DNA of 64,000 nucleotides from positions 21,432 to 85,431 of the forward strand of contig CBKWJC010000015.1 in assembly GCA_966674685.1 (NCBI GenBank). The letters run 5' to 3'. Source of the DNA: Thainema sp966674685. Lineage in GTDB: Bacteria; Cyanobacteriota; Cyanobacteriia; Phormidesmidales; Phormidesmidaceae. The notes beneath the pieces are model-generated. The model did no database searches and was not told the DNA's origin. It was given only the letters and a program-made list of their open reading frames with translations. The translations under genes were made by a program, and so were the position numbers. The first letter of the stretch is position 1. Every line of letters starts with the position of its first letter. Of the stretch, positions 44,223-51,343 are shown in pieces.

Positions 44223-44521
44223 TATAAATCGATGTGGCTTGCGCCATATCACTTGATGAAGCAGCCTCATCGTTATTGGGCAAACATACGATAATAATGA
44301 TGTTCTGGAGATGCTTTGGAAAGAAACGCAGTTACCTCGTTACCTATTTCTCAAGATATAAGGGACAGGTTTTAAGGTCGAGGTATCGGTTGCACTGCAA
44401 GATTTTTTTACAACCTGCACCTACCAGGATTCCTAACGAATTTAACGTGCTTCCTCCCCGCTTCCTGCCCACCGCAGTGGAGATCATCCCAAGCATATCT
44501 GCACCTGCTGAGGTGTTAACT

Positions 44522-45325
44522 ATGAGCAGTCACACCGCTAATCGACAAGTTTTGCCGCTGAACGATGCTTTCTTCAACGATGGCTACTGGTATGTTCTCA
44601 GTTCTACCAGCCTTGGCGGTAGCCAGCTCTCGCCAGCCCAAATTGCAGAGAAGCTAGAAAATCCTGATCCAGCTAGGCTCAGGCCGCTGTTGCGAGCAGG
44701 TGTTTGTCTGCCGCTGTTTTTCCCTGGCGATTGTGCATTGGATGATGCGGTGGTGGTCGTTGGCGATTTAACCGAACAAGAAGAAGCCGAATGGATTGGC
44801 CGGATACAGGCGACGCTGAATATTCCTTGTGGCGAATTTCTGGTGATGGGTGGTGGGCTGGCAGAAGATTTTGAGGTGGCGCTCAGCCAGTTTGAAGCAC
44901 CCGATCCACATTTTGTGTTTTTCCAAAAGTTCAAGCTGGAACCAGGTACGTATCTGGTTGAAGTGTATGCGTTCTTGGGCAGTATGACGGTTAATATAGC
45001 GTGGGGTGATCTGGAAGACGGCTTTAATTCAAAGGCGCTAACGGACTGGTGGCGGCGCACACGACCCGGCCAAGATTATCCCCAGTGGTTAACGACCTAT
45101 TTAGAAGATGATTATATCGATAGCAGTGAGTTCGGTCTGCTGGAGTATTTAATTCGTTTAACGTCAATTTCAGAAGCCGAAGCTGCCGAGATTCCAATTC
45201 CTGCCCTGGTTGAGGAGAATGGAGAAACCTTTTGGTGTGGTGCGTTTGAAATGCGGCGACCGGAGCCTTGCCCATTGGGGATCAATCGTGAAGCCTATGG
45301 ACGGGTGACCCGTGACTTTAGTTAA
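44522..45325 (+). CDS. Conserved hypothetical protein upstream of thiL
   Basis: 267 residues starting MSSHTANRQVLPLNDAFFNDGYWYVLS. I do not recognise a named domain. It is acidic, soluble and rich in Trp, Tyr and Leu. A central segment, FQKFKLEPGTYLVEVYAFLGSMTVNIAWG, looks like beta strands, and the C-terminal part has FWCGAFEMRRPEPCPLG with two Cys. A longer frame opens at 44234 but the upstream 96 codons look non-coding. The last 14 bases overlap the start of thiL, so the two are probably co-transcribed and coupled. No function should be assigned from the neighbour alone. Confidence 0.7.
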   Translation: MSSHTANRQVLPLNDAFFNDGYWYVLSSTSLGGSQLSPAQIAEKLENPDPARLRPLLRAGVCLPLFFPGDCALDDAVVVVGDLTEQEEAEWIGRIQATLNIPCGEFLVMGGGLAEDFEVALSQFEAPDPHFVFFQKFKLEPGTYLVEVYAFLGSMTVNIAWGDLEDGFNSKALTDWWRRTRPGQDYPQWLTTYLEDDYIDSSEFGLLEYLIRLTSISEAEAAEIPIPALVEENGETFWCGAFEMRRPEPCPLGINREAYGRVTRDFS

Positions 45326-46319
45326 AGAGATTGGTGAATTGGGACTGCTGAAACGCCTTCAACCGTTTTGCGCTGCTGATTTGGTCGGTGACGATGCCGC
45401 TGTTATTGATCTGCCCACCGGACAGTCTACAGTTGTGACAACAGATGTGCTGGTGGATGGCGTTCATTTTAGCGATCGCACGACGTCGCCAACCGATATC
45501 GGCTGGCGAGCCACGGCAGCGAATCTGTCTGACCTAGCCGCAATGGGAGCCGCACCGTTAGGGATTACCGTTGGCTTGAGCCTACCCGGAGATGTCGAAG
45601 TGAACTGGGTCACCCAGGTTTATCAGGGGATGGCTGACTGCTTAGCGGCTCACGGGGGCGCGATTCTCGGTGGTGATATCTGTCGGGCACCCCTGATCAC
45701 GCTGGCAATTACTGCACTCGGTACTGTTCAGCCCGATCAGGTTTGGCGACGCGATGCGGCTCAGGCTGAGCAGGCGATTGTCGTCACCGGAGTTCACGGT
45801 GCATCACGGGCGGGTTTAGAACTTTTGCTCCATCCTGATCGCGGTTCAGAGCTAACGCCTGCCGATCGCCAAACATTTATCCAAGCCCATCAGCGACCCA
45901 TTCCCCGCTTTGATGCCGTGCAGTGTTTGCGTCAGTTGCTGGTTGAAGAGGGACAGTCCGGTGAAACCGCGATTGCCGCAATGGATAGCAGTGATGGGCT
46001 TGCCAATGCCGTTTTGCAAATCTGTGCCGCTAGTGGAGTGGGGGCTGAACTGGTGCGATCGCAGTTGCCGATTCCGCCTGCTTTAACCAATTGGGTATCG
46101 GTGGAACAAGCAGTAGACTGGACGCTCTACGGCGGCGAAGATTTTGAACTGGTGTTCTGTCTGGACTCGTCTCTAGCTGAAGCGCTAGTTGAAAAACTGG
46201 GTAACGGTGCGGCGATTGTCGGTCACACAACGACACAGCCGCAGGTTATTGTGCGAGATCAATCGGGTGAATATGATGATTTAGTTTTAGACTTGCAAAC
46301 CGGATTTCAGCATTTTTAA
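45312..46319 (+). CDS. thiL: Thiamine-monophosphate kinase
   Basis: ATP-dependent phosphorylation of thiamine monophosphate to thiamine pyrophosphate, last step of cofactor biosynthesis. PurM/ThiL fold with the metal-ATP loop VGDDAAVIDLP (about 24-34), TTDVLVDGVHFS, ATAANLSDLAAMGAAPLG, GGDICRAPLITLAITALG, DSSDGLANAV and YGGEDFELVF. The 335-residue length is normal. The GTG start at 45312 gives the conserved KEIGELGLLKRL beginning and overlaps the upstream gene by 14 bases. Confidence 0.95.
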   Translation: MTLVKEIGELGLLKRLQPFCAADLVGDDAAVIDLPTGQSTVVTTDVLVDGVHFSDRTTSPTDIGWRATAANLSDLAAMGAAPLGITVGLSLPGDVEVNWVTQVYQGMADCLAAHGGAILGGDICRAPLITLAITALGTVQPDQVWRRDAAQAEQAIVVTGVHGASRAGLELLLHPDRGSELTPADRQTFIQAHQRPIPRFDAVQCLRQLLVEEGQSGETAIAAMDSSDGLANAVLQICAASGVGAELVRSQLPIPPALTNWVSVEQAVDWTLYGGEDFELVFCLDSSLAEALVEKLGNGAAIVGHTTTQPQVIVRDQSGEYDDLVLDLQTGFQHF

Positions 46320-46338
46320 ATGTTGGTTGGATGTTGGT

Positions 46339-46405
46339 GTAAGGGCGGGTTTTGTTGATCCATTTTGTTTTAGATTCGGCATCTGCTGGCTAAACCTGCC
46401 CCTAC
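46339..46405. repeat. 67-bp MITE-like element, copy 2
   Basis: Starts GTAAGGGCGGGTTT (46339-46352), identical to copy 1 at 25234, and ends AAACCTGCCCCTAC (46392-46405). Interior sequences have diverged. It lies between the convergent thiL and ltrA-like genes. Confidence 0.7.
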
Positions 46406-46429
46406 CCAACGTTTTTGGGGATAACTGGG

Positions 46430-47620
46430 TTACTCGCTCGCTAAGCTGGGTGAGGGGTCAACGGCCTTCCCTTGGTAGATATCCAGCATCACTTGCACAA
46501 TGCTGATCAGCGTGATCAGTCCCATTACCGTAATCGGCAGCAGCGACACACCTGCGATCGCAAGTGCCAACAAAATCATCACAGTCGCTAAGCGGTGCTT
46601 GGTGCGAGCTTTGCAGAAGTAGATAATGCCGGAACGGTGCAGAATAGACAGCGCCAGATAGTACAGTGCGACAGAGCCGCAGATCAGCCATCGTTCCGGC
46701 GTCGGCAGCGCCACGGCATCCTGGCTGATAATCATCTGCTCCACGCCAACCCCTGCCGCCGCCAAGCCAATCACCAGCGGCAGATGCACATACAGCCACA
46801 CCTGCGCCCAAAACAGCTTTCCAGAAGATCGGAGCTGATTCAATGCCGTCCCGCTAACGTTGTCAAAGTAGAGCCACCACAGGCAAAACGCCATCACAAA
46901 GCCAAACACAGTCGTCAAGCCGTTCGTCCAAGTCCACTCAACTTCCGAAACGCCATTGACCACCGCAATAATCGCCTCTCCCAAGACAATGATTGTGAAC
47001 AGGCCAAACCGCTCCGGCAAATGCTCCGTATGGGGCGGGAGCTGACGCTGAAACTGAAGCGCTGTGAACGGTGTCGCAAAATCAATCACCAGTCCCACGC
47101 CCCAGAGTACAAACCGCCACGGCACTGGCAGAAAGGCTGAAACTAACCACAGCGTGGCCGCGATCACAAATCCAATCGAATACCGTGTTGCCAGCCCTCG
47201 CGCCACCGGAATGCACCAGCCTGCCCAGAGATATTCCAGCACCAGCACAAATCGCGCCGCTGCGTAGGATAAGGCAAACCCTGCTGATGACTCCCCCAAA
47301 CCGTGATGCACGTTAACTGCCAAAGATGCGATCGCCAGCATCTGTAGCCCCATCAGCACTCGCCGCACCACGTTGTCGCTATCAAACCGATTGGCATAAA
47401 ACGTCGTGCCAATCCAAGCCCACCATACTGGAATGAACAGCGCCACAAATCCGCCAAAGCCAGCTATCGTCACGTTTTGCCCCAGCTCATGGGCAAGCTG
47501 CGAAACAGCTACTACAAAGACTAAGTCGTAGAACAGTTCAAGCCAAGTGGCATGGCGCGGCTGATTTTCAGCCGTTTCGCCAATTCGGAGTTGAGGTGGA
47601 GAGAGCAAAAAGCGATTCAT
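46430..47620 (-). CDS. LtrA-family (low temperature requirement A) membrane protein
   Basis: 396-residue polytopic protein with about ten to eleven membrane helices. The LtrA signature is clear: HATWLELFYDLVFVVAVSQLAHEL at the start, IPVWWAWIGTTFYANRFDSDNVVRR, then HLPERFGLFTIIVLGEAIIAVVNG near 205-230 and FCLWWLYFDNV. The family was named from a Listeria cold-growth mutant; its biochemical role is not established. It is transcribed leftward after the aminotransferase gene with a strong palindrome between them, so probably separate. Confidence 0.9.
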   Translation of the reverse strand: MNRFLLSPPQLRIGETAENQPRHATWLELFYDLVFVVAVSQLAHELGQNVTIAGFGGFVALFIPVWWAWIGTTFYANRFDSDNVVRRVLMGLQMLAIASLAVNVHHGLGESSAGFALSYAAARFVLVLEYLWAGWCIPVARGLATRYSIGFVIAATLWLVSAFLPVPWRFVLWGVGLVIDFATPFTALQFQRQLPPHTEHLPERFGLFTIIVLGEAIIAVVNGVSEVEWTWTNGLTTVFGFVMAFCLWWLYFDNVSGTALNQLRSSGKLFWAQVWLYVHLPLVIGLAAAGVGVEQMIISQDAVALPTPERWLICGSVALYYLALSILHRSGIIYFCKARTKHRLATVMILLALAIAGVSLLPITVMGLITLISIVQVMLDIYQGKAVDPSPSLASE

Positions 47621-47744
47621 AGGACTGAGGAGAGTCAGGGGGACGTAACAGCATCACTGCTGGATTGCTCCGATTATCCCCTGATTGTCTCAAATTCGGG
47701 ATCGCCCCATACAGTCGGTTACATTGCACGCACCGCGACAGTTG

Positions 47745-47780
47745 GAGTTGATAGATGTGCGATCGCACATCTATCAACTC
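47745..47780 (-). terminator. 36-base perfect palindrome centred on HIP1
   Basis: An 18-bp perfect inverted repeat with no spacer, whose centre GTGCGATCGCAC contains the HIP1 octamer GCGATCGC. It lies 9 bp after the aminotransferase stop. It may act as a terminator or 3' stabilising stem; there is no T-run. Confidence 0.6.
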
Positions 47781-47788
47781 TCGCAGCC

Positions 47789-49126
47789 TCAATCAGAATC
47801 GGCGGGTAAATCCCGCAGTACCGCTGCCAACGTATCGAACATCTGATCAATTTGCGACTGGTCAATAATCAGCGGCGGCGATAGAGCAATAATGTCAGCG
47901 GTCGTGCGGATCAGTAGCCCCTGCTCAAAGCAGCGCTGGAGCGCCGTCATCGCTCTAACTGATGGTTGCCCAGGGATTGGCTCTAGCTCAATTGCGGCGA
48001 CTAAACCAATATTGCGAATGTCAATCACATGCGGCAACCCCCGCAGCGCATGAGCCGCATCGGCAAAATAGTCAGCTAGATCTGCCGCTCGCTGAAAAAG
48101 CTGCTCCTCTTCGTAAACATCCAGCGTCGCCATCGCCGCCGCACAGGCAACCGGATGCCCCGAATAGGTATAACCGTGAGCAAACTCAATCCCCGTCGCC
48201 GTACTCTCTAGAAACGCCTCGTAAATCCCTTCCCGAACAAACACCGCACCCATCGGAATCGTGCCGTTGGTAATCCCCTTGGCGACCGTAATTAAATCCG
48301 GCTTCACGCCAAAATAGTCTGTGGCGAAACTAGTTCCCAAGCGACCAAACCCGGTAATCACCTCGTCAAAGATTAATAGGATACCTGTGCGATCGCAGAT
48401 CTGGCGCAGCCGTTCCAAATATCCCTTGGGCGGAATCAACACCCCCGTCGAACCCGCGACAGGTTCCACAATCACAGCCGCAATATTCGACGGGTCGTGC
48501 AGCGCAATGATCCGCTCTAGCTCATCCGCTAGGTGTGCCCCCCAAGCAGGCTGTCCCCGACTAAAGGCATTCTGTGCCAAATTATGCGTATGCGGCAGGT
48601 GATCTACTCCAGTCAGTAAACTGCCGAATAGCTTGCGATTGCCGCTAATGCCGCCCACCGAAATGCCGCCAAAGCCAACCCCGTGATAGCCCCGCTCACG
48701 CCCAATCAGCCGCTGGCGCGAACCTTCACCTCGCACCCGATGATAGGCCAAGGCAATCTTCAGCGCCGTATCCACTGCCTCTGACCCGGAATTGGCATAG
48801 AACACCTGACTGTAGCCCTCCGGCAACATGTCCACCAATCGTTCAGCCAGTTGAAACGGAGCCGGATGCCCCATCTGAAACGTTGGCGCATAGTCCAGCT
48901 GCGCCACTTGCCGCTGCACCGCTTCCACGATCCGAGGACGACAGTGACCCGCATTGACGCACCACAATCCAGCCGTACCGTCTAGAATTTGACGACCATC
49001 GTCACTGGTGTAGTACATGCCGCTGGCGGCCACCAACATGCGGGGCTTGGCCTTAAACTGCCGATTGGCGGTAAACGGCATCCAAAACGGATCGAGATTG
49101 AGCGCAGAAAAAGTGGCAGGCGTCAT
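47789..49126 (-). CDS. Class III omega-amino acid:pyruvate aminotransferase
   Basis: PLP-dependent transaminase, 445 residues. Motifs: DPFWMPFTANRQFKAKPRML typical of the beta-alanine/omega-amino acid-pyruvate group, YANSGSEAVDTALKIALAYH with the PLP-phosphate loop, GYHGVGFGGISVGGI, IVEPVAGSTGV, LIFDEVITGFGRLG with the PLP Asp, and TVAKGITNGTIPMGAV with the Schiff-base Lys. Likely substrates are beta-alanine or other omega-amino acids with pyruvate; specificity within the family is hard to predict. It is the last core gene before the tRNA fragment that marks the mobile element. Confidence 0.9.
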   Translation of the reverse strand: MTPATFSALNLDPFWMPFTANRQFKAKPRMLVAASGMYYTSDDGRQILDGTAGLWCVNAGHCRPRIVEAVQRQVAQLDYAPTFQMGHPAPFQLAERLVDMLPEGYSQVFYANSGSEAVDTALKIALAYHRVRGEGSRQRLIGRERGYHGVGFGGISVGGISGNRKLFGSLLTGVDHLPHTHNLAQNAFSRGQPAWGAHLADELERIIALHDPSNIAAVIVEPVAGSTGVLIPPKGYLERLRQICDRTGILLIFDEVITGFGRLGTSFATDYFGVKPDLITVAKGITNGTIPMGAVFVREGIYEAFLESTATGIEFAHGYTYSGHPVACAAAMATLDVYEEEQLFQRAADLADYFADAAHALRGLPHVIDIRNIGLVAAIELEPIPGQPSVRAMTALQRCFEQGLLIRTTADIIALSPPLIIDQSQIDQMFDTLAAVLRDLPADSD

Positions 49127-49274
49127 AGTTCATCCCGGCTATTGAGTAAAACGCACTGTCAACTATTCTATTGGCTGATATCCACGATCAAGCCGTGATT
49201 GCTATGAATATGCGTCAAGCACATCAGTAGTTAGCATCTGTGCCTGACCCGCTTGTTAATACTGCTCGATGCAA

Positions 49275-49321
49275 CGGGACTGGCGCGATTCGAACGCGCG
49301 ACCTACCGCTTAGGAGGCGGC
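49275..49321 (-). tRNA. 3' fragment of tRNA-Arg (CCT): attachment-site remnant
   Basis: On the minus strand: anticodon stem GCCGC, loop CTCCTAA (anticodon CCT), stem GCGGT, T-arm GCGCG-TTCGAAT-CGCGC and acceptor 3' strand CAGTCCC plus discriminator G. The expected 5' acceptor GGGACTG and D-arm are absent upstream, so this is not a functional gene. An intron-split gene is unlikely because the complete anticodon loop and both stem strands are present in the fragment. Confidence 0.85.
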
Positions 49322-49353
49322 AAAGAATTGCCTTTACATGGAGCTTCCAGCTT

Positions 49354-49387
49354 TTACACCCAATTTTTACACCCAAATTACACCCAA
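49354..49387. repeat. Three TTACACCCAA direct repeats beside the att remnant
   Basis: Identical 10-mers at 49354-49363, 49367-49376 and 49378-49387, 33 bp inside the element from the tRNA fragment. Position and size fit arm-type binding sites of a tyrosine recombinase, but no integrase is available to support this. Confidence 0.6.
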
Positions 49388-49433
49388 AAAATGATTGGCT
49401 ATAGCTGCATTGAGCTAATTTCTAATCCATCCA

Positions 49434-49658
49434 TCATTCATCTTCATGCCCATCAGAGACATACTGTAGAAAATCTCCTGGTTGGGCGTTAAATGCTTTG
49501 CAGATTGCATCCTGAGTCTCCTTGGATGGAAAGGCATCTGGATTGTTGTAAAGCCTATATGCAGTCGCCTGAGACAATCCAGTAATCTTCCAAAACTCAT
49601 AAGCATTCTTGCAGCCCTGAGCTTTCGCAAATTCAGCAATCGTGTTGACTATACCCAT
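49434..49658 (-). CDS. XRE/Cro-like helix-turn-helix regulator
   Basis: 74 residues, essentially one DNA-binding domain. NAYEFWKITGLSQATAYRLYNN is the helix-turn-helix, followed by QDAICKAFNAQPGDFLQYV, the usual ending of single-domain XRE regulators. It is transcribed leftward toward the att remnant and faces the gene at 49832. CATGAAAT repeats in the shared spacer may be its operators. Likely a repressor governing the element, by position. Confidence 0.85.
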   Translation of the reverse strand: MGIVNTIAEFAKAQGCKNAYEFWKITGLSQATAYRLYNNPDAFPSKETQDAICKAFNAQPGDFLQYVSDGHEDE

Positions 49659-49831
49659 GCCATGAAATTATCACTCTCATGGGAAGAGTACCTTTACTGC
49701 ATGGATATTCTCATGAAATGATAGTAGTCACTGCATGACTACTATTTTTGGTCTGCATTATGAAGTCAAAGCCCCAGTCCGACAGCCTGGAAAACTTCGG
49801 GACTGGGCAACTCTCGAATGGAGTCAAATCT
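49659..49831. promoter_or_regulatory. Divergent control region with CATGAAAT repeats and a hairpin
   Basis: CATGAAATTAT (49661-49671) and CATGAAATGAT (49712-49722) form a 10-of-11 direct repeat, and TCTCATG occurs twice. ATAGTAGTCA-CTGCA-TGACTACTAT (49721-49745) is a perfect 10-bp hairpin followed by TTTT. These are plausible operators for the XRE-like protein. Confidence 0.5.
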
Positions 49832-50110
49832 ATGATGACAGAAACACGACAGACTGATACTTTATTCCAACCGTTTGCTGAGCAATCGCCTAAACCAAAT
49901 ACTCAGCCATTCATTGATCTGAGAGATCAGCCATCGCCAGATATTTTACGGGTGTTAGCCATCGGTAGCCCTCAAGTGGTGGAAGATTGTGTGATGACGT
50001 TTTTTCAATTGGGCTATGCCCGACCGGAAGAATGGTCACAGCAGTTACCTACGGCGAATCCTGGGGAAGTGATGCGGATTCTAACGAAGCGAGTGATGTC
50101 TATGGGCTAA
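49832..50110 (+). CDS. Small conserved cyanobacterial protein, function unknown
   Basis: 92 residues beginning MMTETRQTDTLFQPF. The C-terminal half, PDILRVLAIGSPQVVEDCVMTFF followed by LGYARPEEWSQQLPTANPGEVMRILTKRVM, is a pattern I recall from many small cyanobacterial proteins, often near mobile or restriction genes, without a known role. GGAG (49820-49823) eight bases before this ATG decides the start; a longer frame from 49748 includes a non-conserved leader. Divergent from the XRE regulator. Confidence 0.65.
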   Translation: MMTETRQTDTLFQPFAEQSPKPNTQPFIDLRDQPSPDILRVLAIGSPQVVEDCVMTFFQLGYARPEEWSQQLPTANPGEVMRILTKRVMSMG

Positions 50111-50117
50111 GAATAAA

Positions 50118-50150
50118 GCCCACTCGGTAAAGTCAATCTATCGGGTGGGC
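50118..50150 (+). terminator. Hairpin after the small conserved gene
   Basis: GCCCACTCG (50118-50126) / CGGGTGGGC (50142-50150), nine pairs with one G-T wobble, directly after the stop codon. No strong T-run. Confidence 0.5.
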
Positions 50151-50274
50151 CTATATCAAGCAATCTATAAGCAGTTAAAGAATTTACAAACTGGCCTCTT
50201 GAGGGGGGACAAACATACCGTTAACTGATATAACAAATTTACTAACGCATTACACTAGCCTAGGTCAGCCATAT

Positions 50275-50508
50275 ATGAATCAGAGTCCACTAGGTAGTGA
50301 GAAGGGTTTAGAGCGTCCTGACTATTCCCAAACCTTTAAGCCTTCTCAAACTGAACACCGACGAAATGAGCATATTCATTCGGCTGAGAAACCTGAGCAG
50401 ATTGACTATGAGAAGGTTTCTCAGTCGCTACAGCAGCCTGATTACTCATATGTCTTTGGATCACGTGATCATCATCCTTTAAAGGTTCATGTCTACAAAC
50501 AGCCATGA
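50275..50508 (+). CDS. 77-residue protein with PDYS repeats, upstream of the protease
   Basis: No recognised family. Two similar units occur: ERPDYSQTF (near residue 13) and QQPDYSYVFG (near 54). The protein is hydrophilic with many His, Gln, Ser and Pro, probably without a stable fold on its own. It ends 20 bases inside the protease gene in another frame, so the two are coupled. The overlap and the repeated short motif suggest a partner, substrate or adaptor of the protease, which is inference. An alternative is that the reading frame is not expressed. Confidence 0.5.
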   Translation: MNQSPLGSEKGLERPDYSQTFKPSQTEHRRNEHIHSAEKPEQIDYEKVSQSLQQPDYSYVFGSRDHHPLKVHVYKQP

Positions 50509-51322
50509 AGAATGCTTTCCAAGAGGGAAAGCTATACCTGCTCAATCTCCCTTGTTTTGGGTTGATCAGAAGGACAGATATCTTCGGCAACTTCTGATTC
50601 GCGATATTGAGGAGATGACAGGTAGAACACTGATTGTTTATTTCACGGATTGCAATAGTAATGCCCAAATAGATCCTTCTGACGAAAAGTATTTGGCTGA
50701 ATTACTAGGGTCTTGTGAGCAAGGAGGAGTTGATCTTCTGCTTGAAACAAATGGGGGCTACACTGACGCAACGGAAAAAGTTGTAACCGTTTTAAGGAAC
50801 TGGGCAAGTAATTTGAGGGTTATTGTTCCACGAAGAGCCAAAAGTAATGGAACAGTTATCGCACTAGCATCAAATGAGATCGTTATGGGCGCTAATTCTG
50901 AGCTTGGGCCTATTGATCCCAATCTCTCTGTGCAGGAGGGACAATTTGTACCTGCTCATTTCATCATAAACGCTCCTAATGTTGATCCGTTGCTACGGCA
51001 AGTTGCGGAACAAGCAATAAAGCAAACTCAAAAGCTGGCTAATACTGTGCTGAAAGAGCGAATGCTTGCTTCTGCTGATATTCAGGTCATAGAAAATATT
51101 ACAGAAAGAATATCAACACGTAACTTTTATTACTCACATGGCTCTGTGATTGACTATAAAGAAGCCGAGCAGTTGGGACTCAAAGTTTCATACCTAGAAC
51201 CAAGCAACGAAATTTGGAAAAGATTTTGGCTATTGCGCTGTATGTATGAACATGACTGTGGAGCCAACAAAATAACAAAAATTTTTGAGAGCCGCAAAAT
51301 TAGCAGTAGCATTGCTGTCTAA
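50489..51322 (+). CDS. SDH_sah/ClpP-class serine protease-like protein
   Basis: 277-residue crotonase/ClpP-fold protein of the serine dehydrogenase proteinase family, related to SppA and ClpP. LLLETNGGYTDATEKVV (near 84-100) supplies the oxyanion Gly pair, PRRAKSNGTVIALASNEIVMG carries the likely nucleophile Ser119, and LGPIDPNLS follows as in the family. A helix at 150-200 and the tail NFYYSHGSVIDYKEAEQLGL complete it. Unlike the classic members it has no N-terminal membrane helix, so it should be cytoplasmic. It is convergent with hsdR, separated by 21 bp. Its role in this element is unknown; proteases of this class near restriction genes raise the possibility of a defence function. Confidence 0.85.
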   Translation: MSTNSHEECFPRGKAIPAQSPLFWVDQKDRYLRQLLIRDIEEMTGRTLIVYFTDCNSNAQIDPSDEKYLAELLGSCEQGGVDLLLETNGGYTDATEKVVTVLRNWASNLRVIVPRRAKSNGTVIALASNEIVMGANSELGPIDPNLSVQEGQFVPAHFIINAPNVDPLLRQVAEQAIKQTQKLANTVLKERMLASADIQVIENITERISTRNFYYSHGSVIDYKEAEQLGLKVSYLEPSNEIWKRFWLLRCMYEHDCGANKITKIFESRKISSSIAV

Positions 51323-51343
51323 TCAACCCACTGCTTATCAGGG

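Larger units (their letters stand above)
43894..44521. other. Spacer between protease and the gene before thiL
   Basis: About 630 bases. It holds the protease terminator (44076-44100) and the second leader-hairpin element (44125-44222). The 290 bases after the element are in phase with the next gene from 44234 but do not look coding. Confidence 0.55.

Noticed and set aside
46595..47140. 180-codon plus-strand open frame inside the LtrA-like gene
   Set aside because: Antisense shadow of a well-supported membrane-protein gene; Arg/Gln/His-rich composition typical of such shadows.
49275..49321. tRNA-Arg(CCT) interrupted by a group I intron
   Set aside because: The fragment contains the whole anticodon loop and both stem strands, whereas these introns sit within the anticodon loop; no 5' half was found in the next 100 bases.
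49253..49492. 79-codon open frame across the tRNA-Arg fragment
   Set aside because: Its LARFERATYRLGG segment is a translation of the tRNA fragment; no gene is supported.
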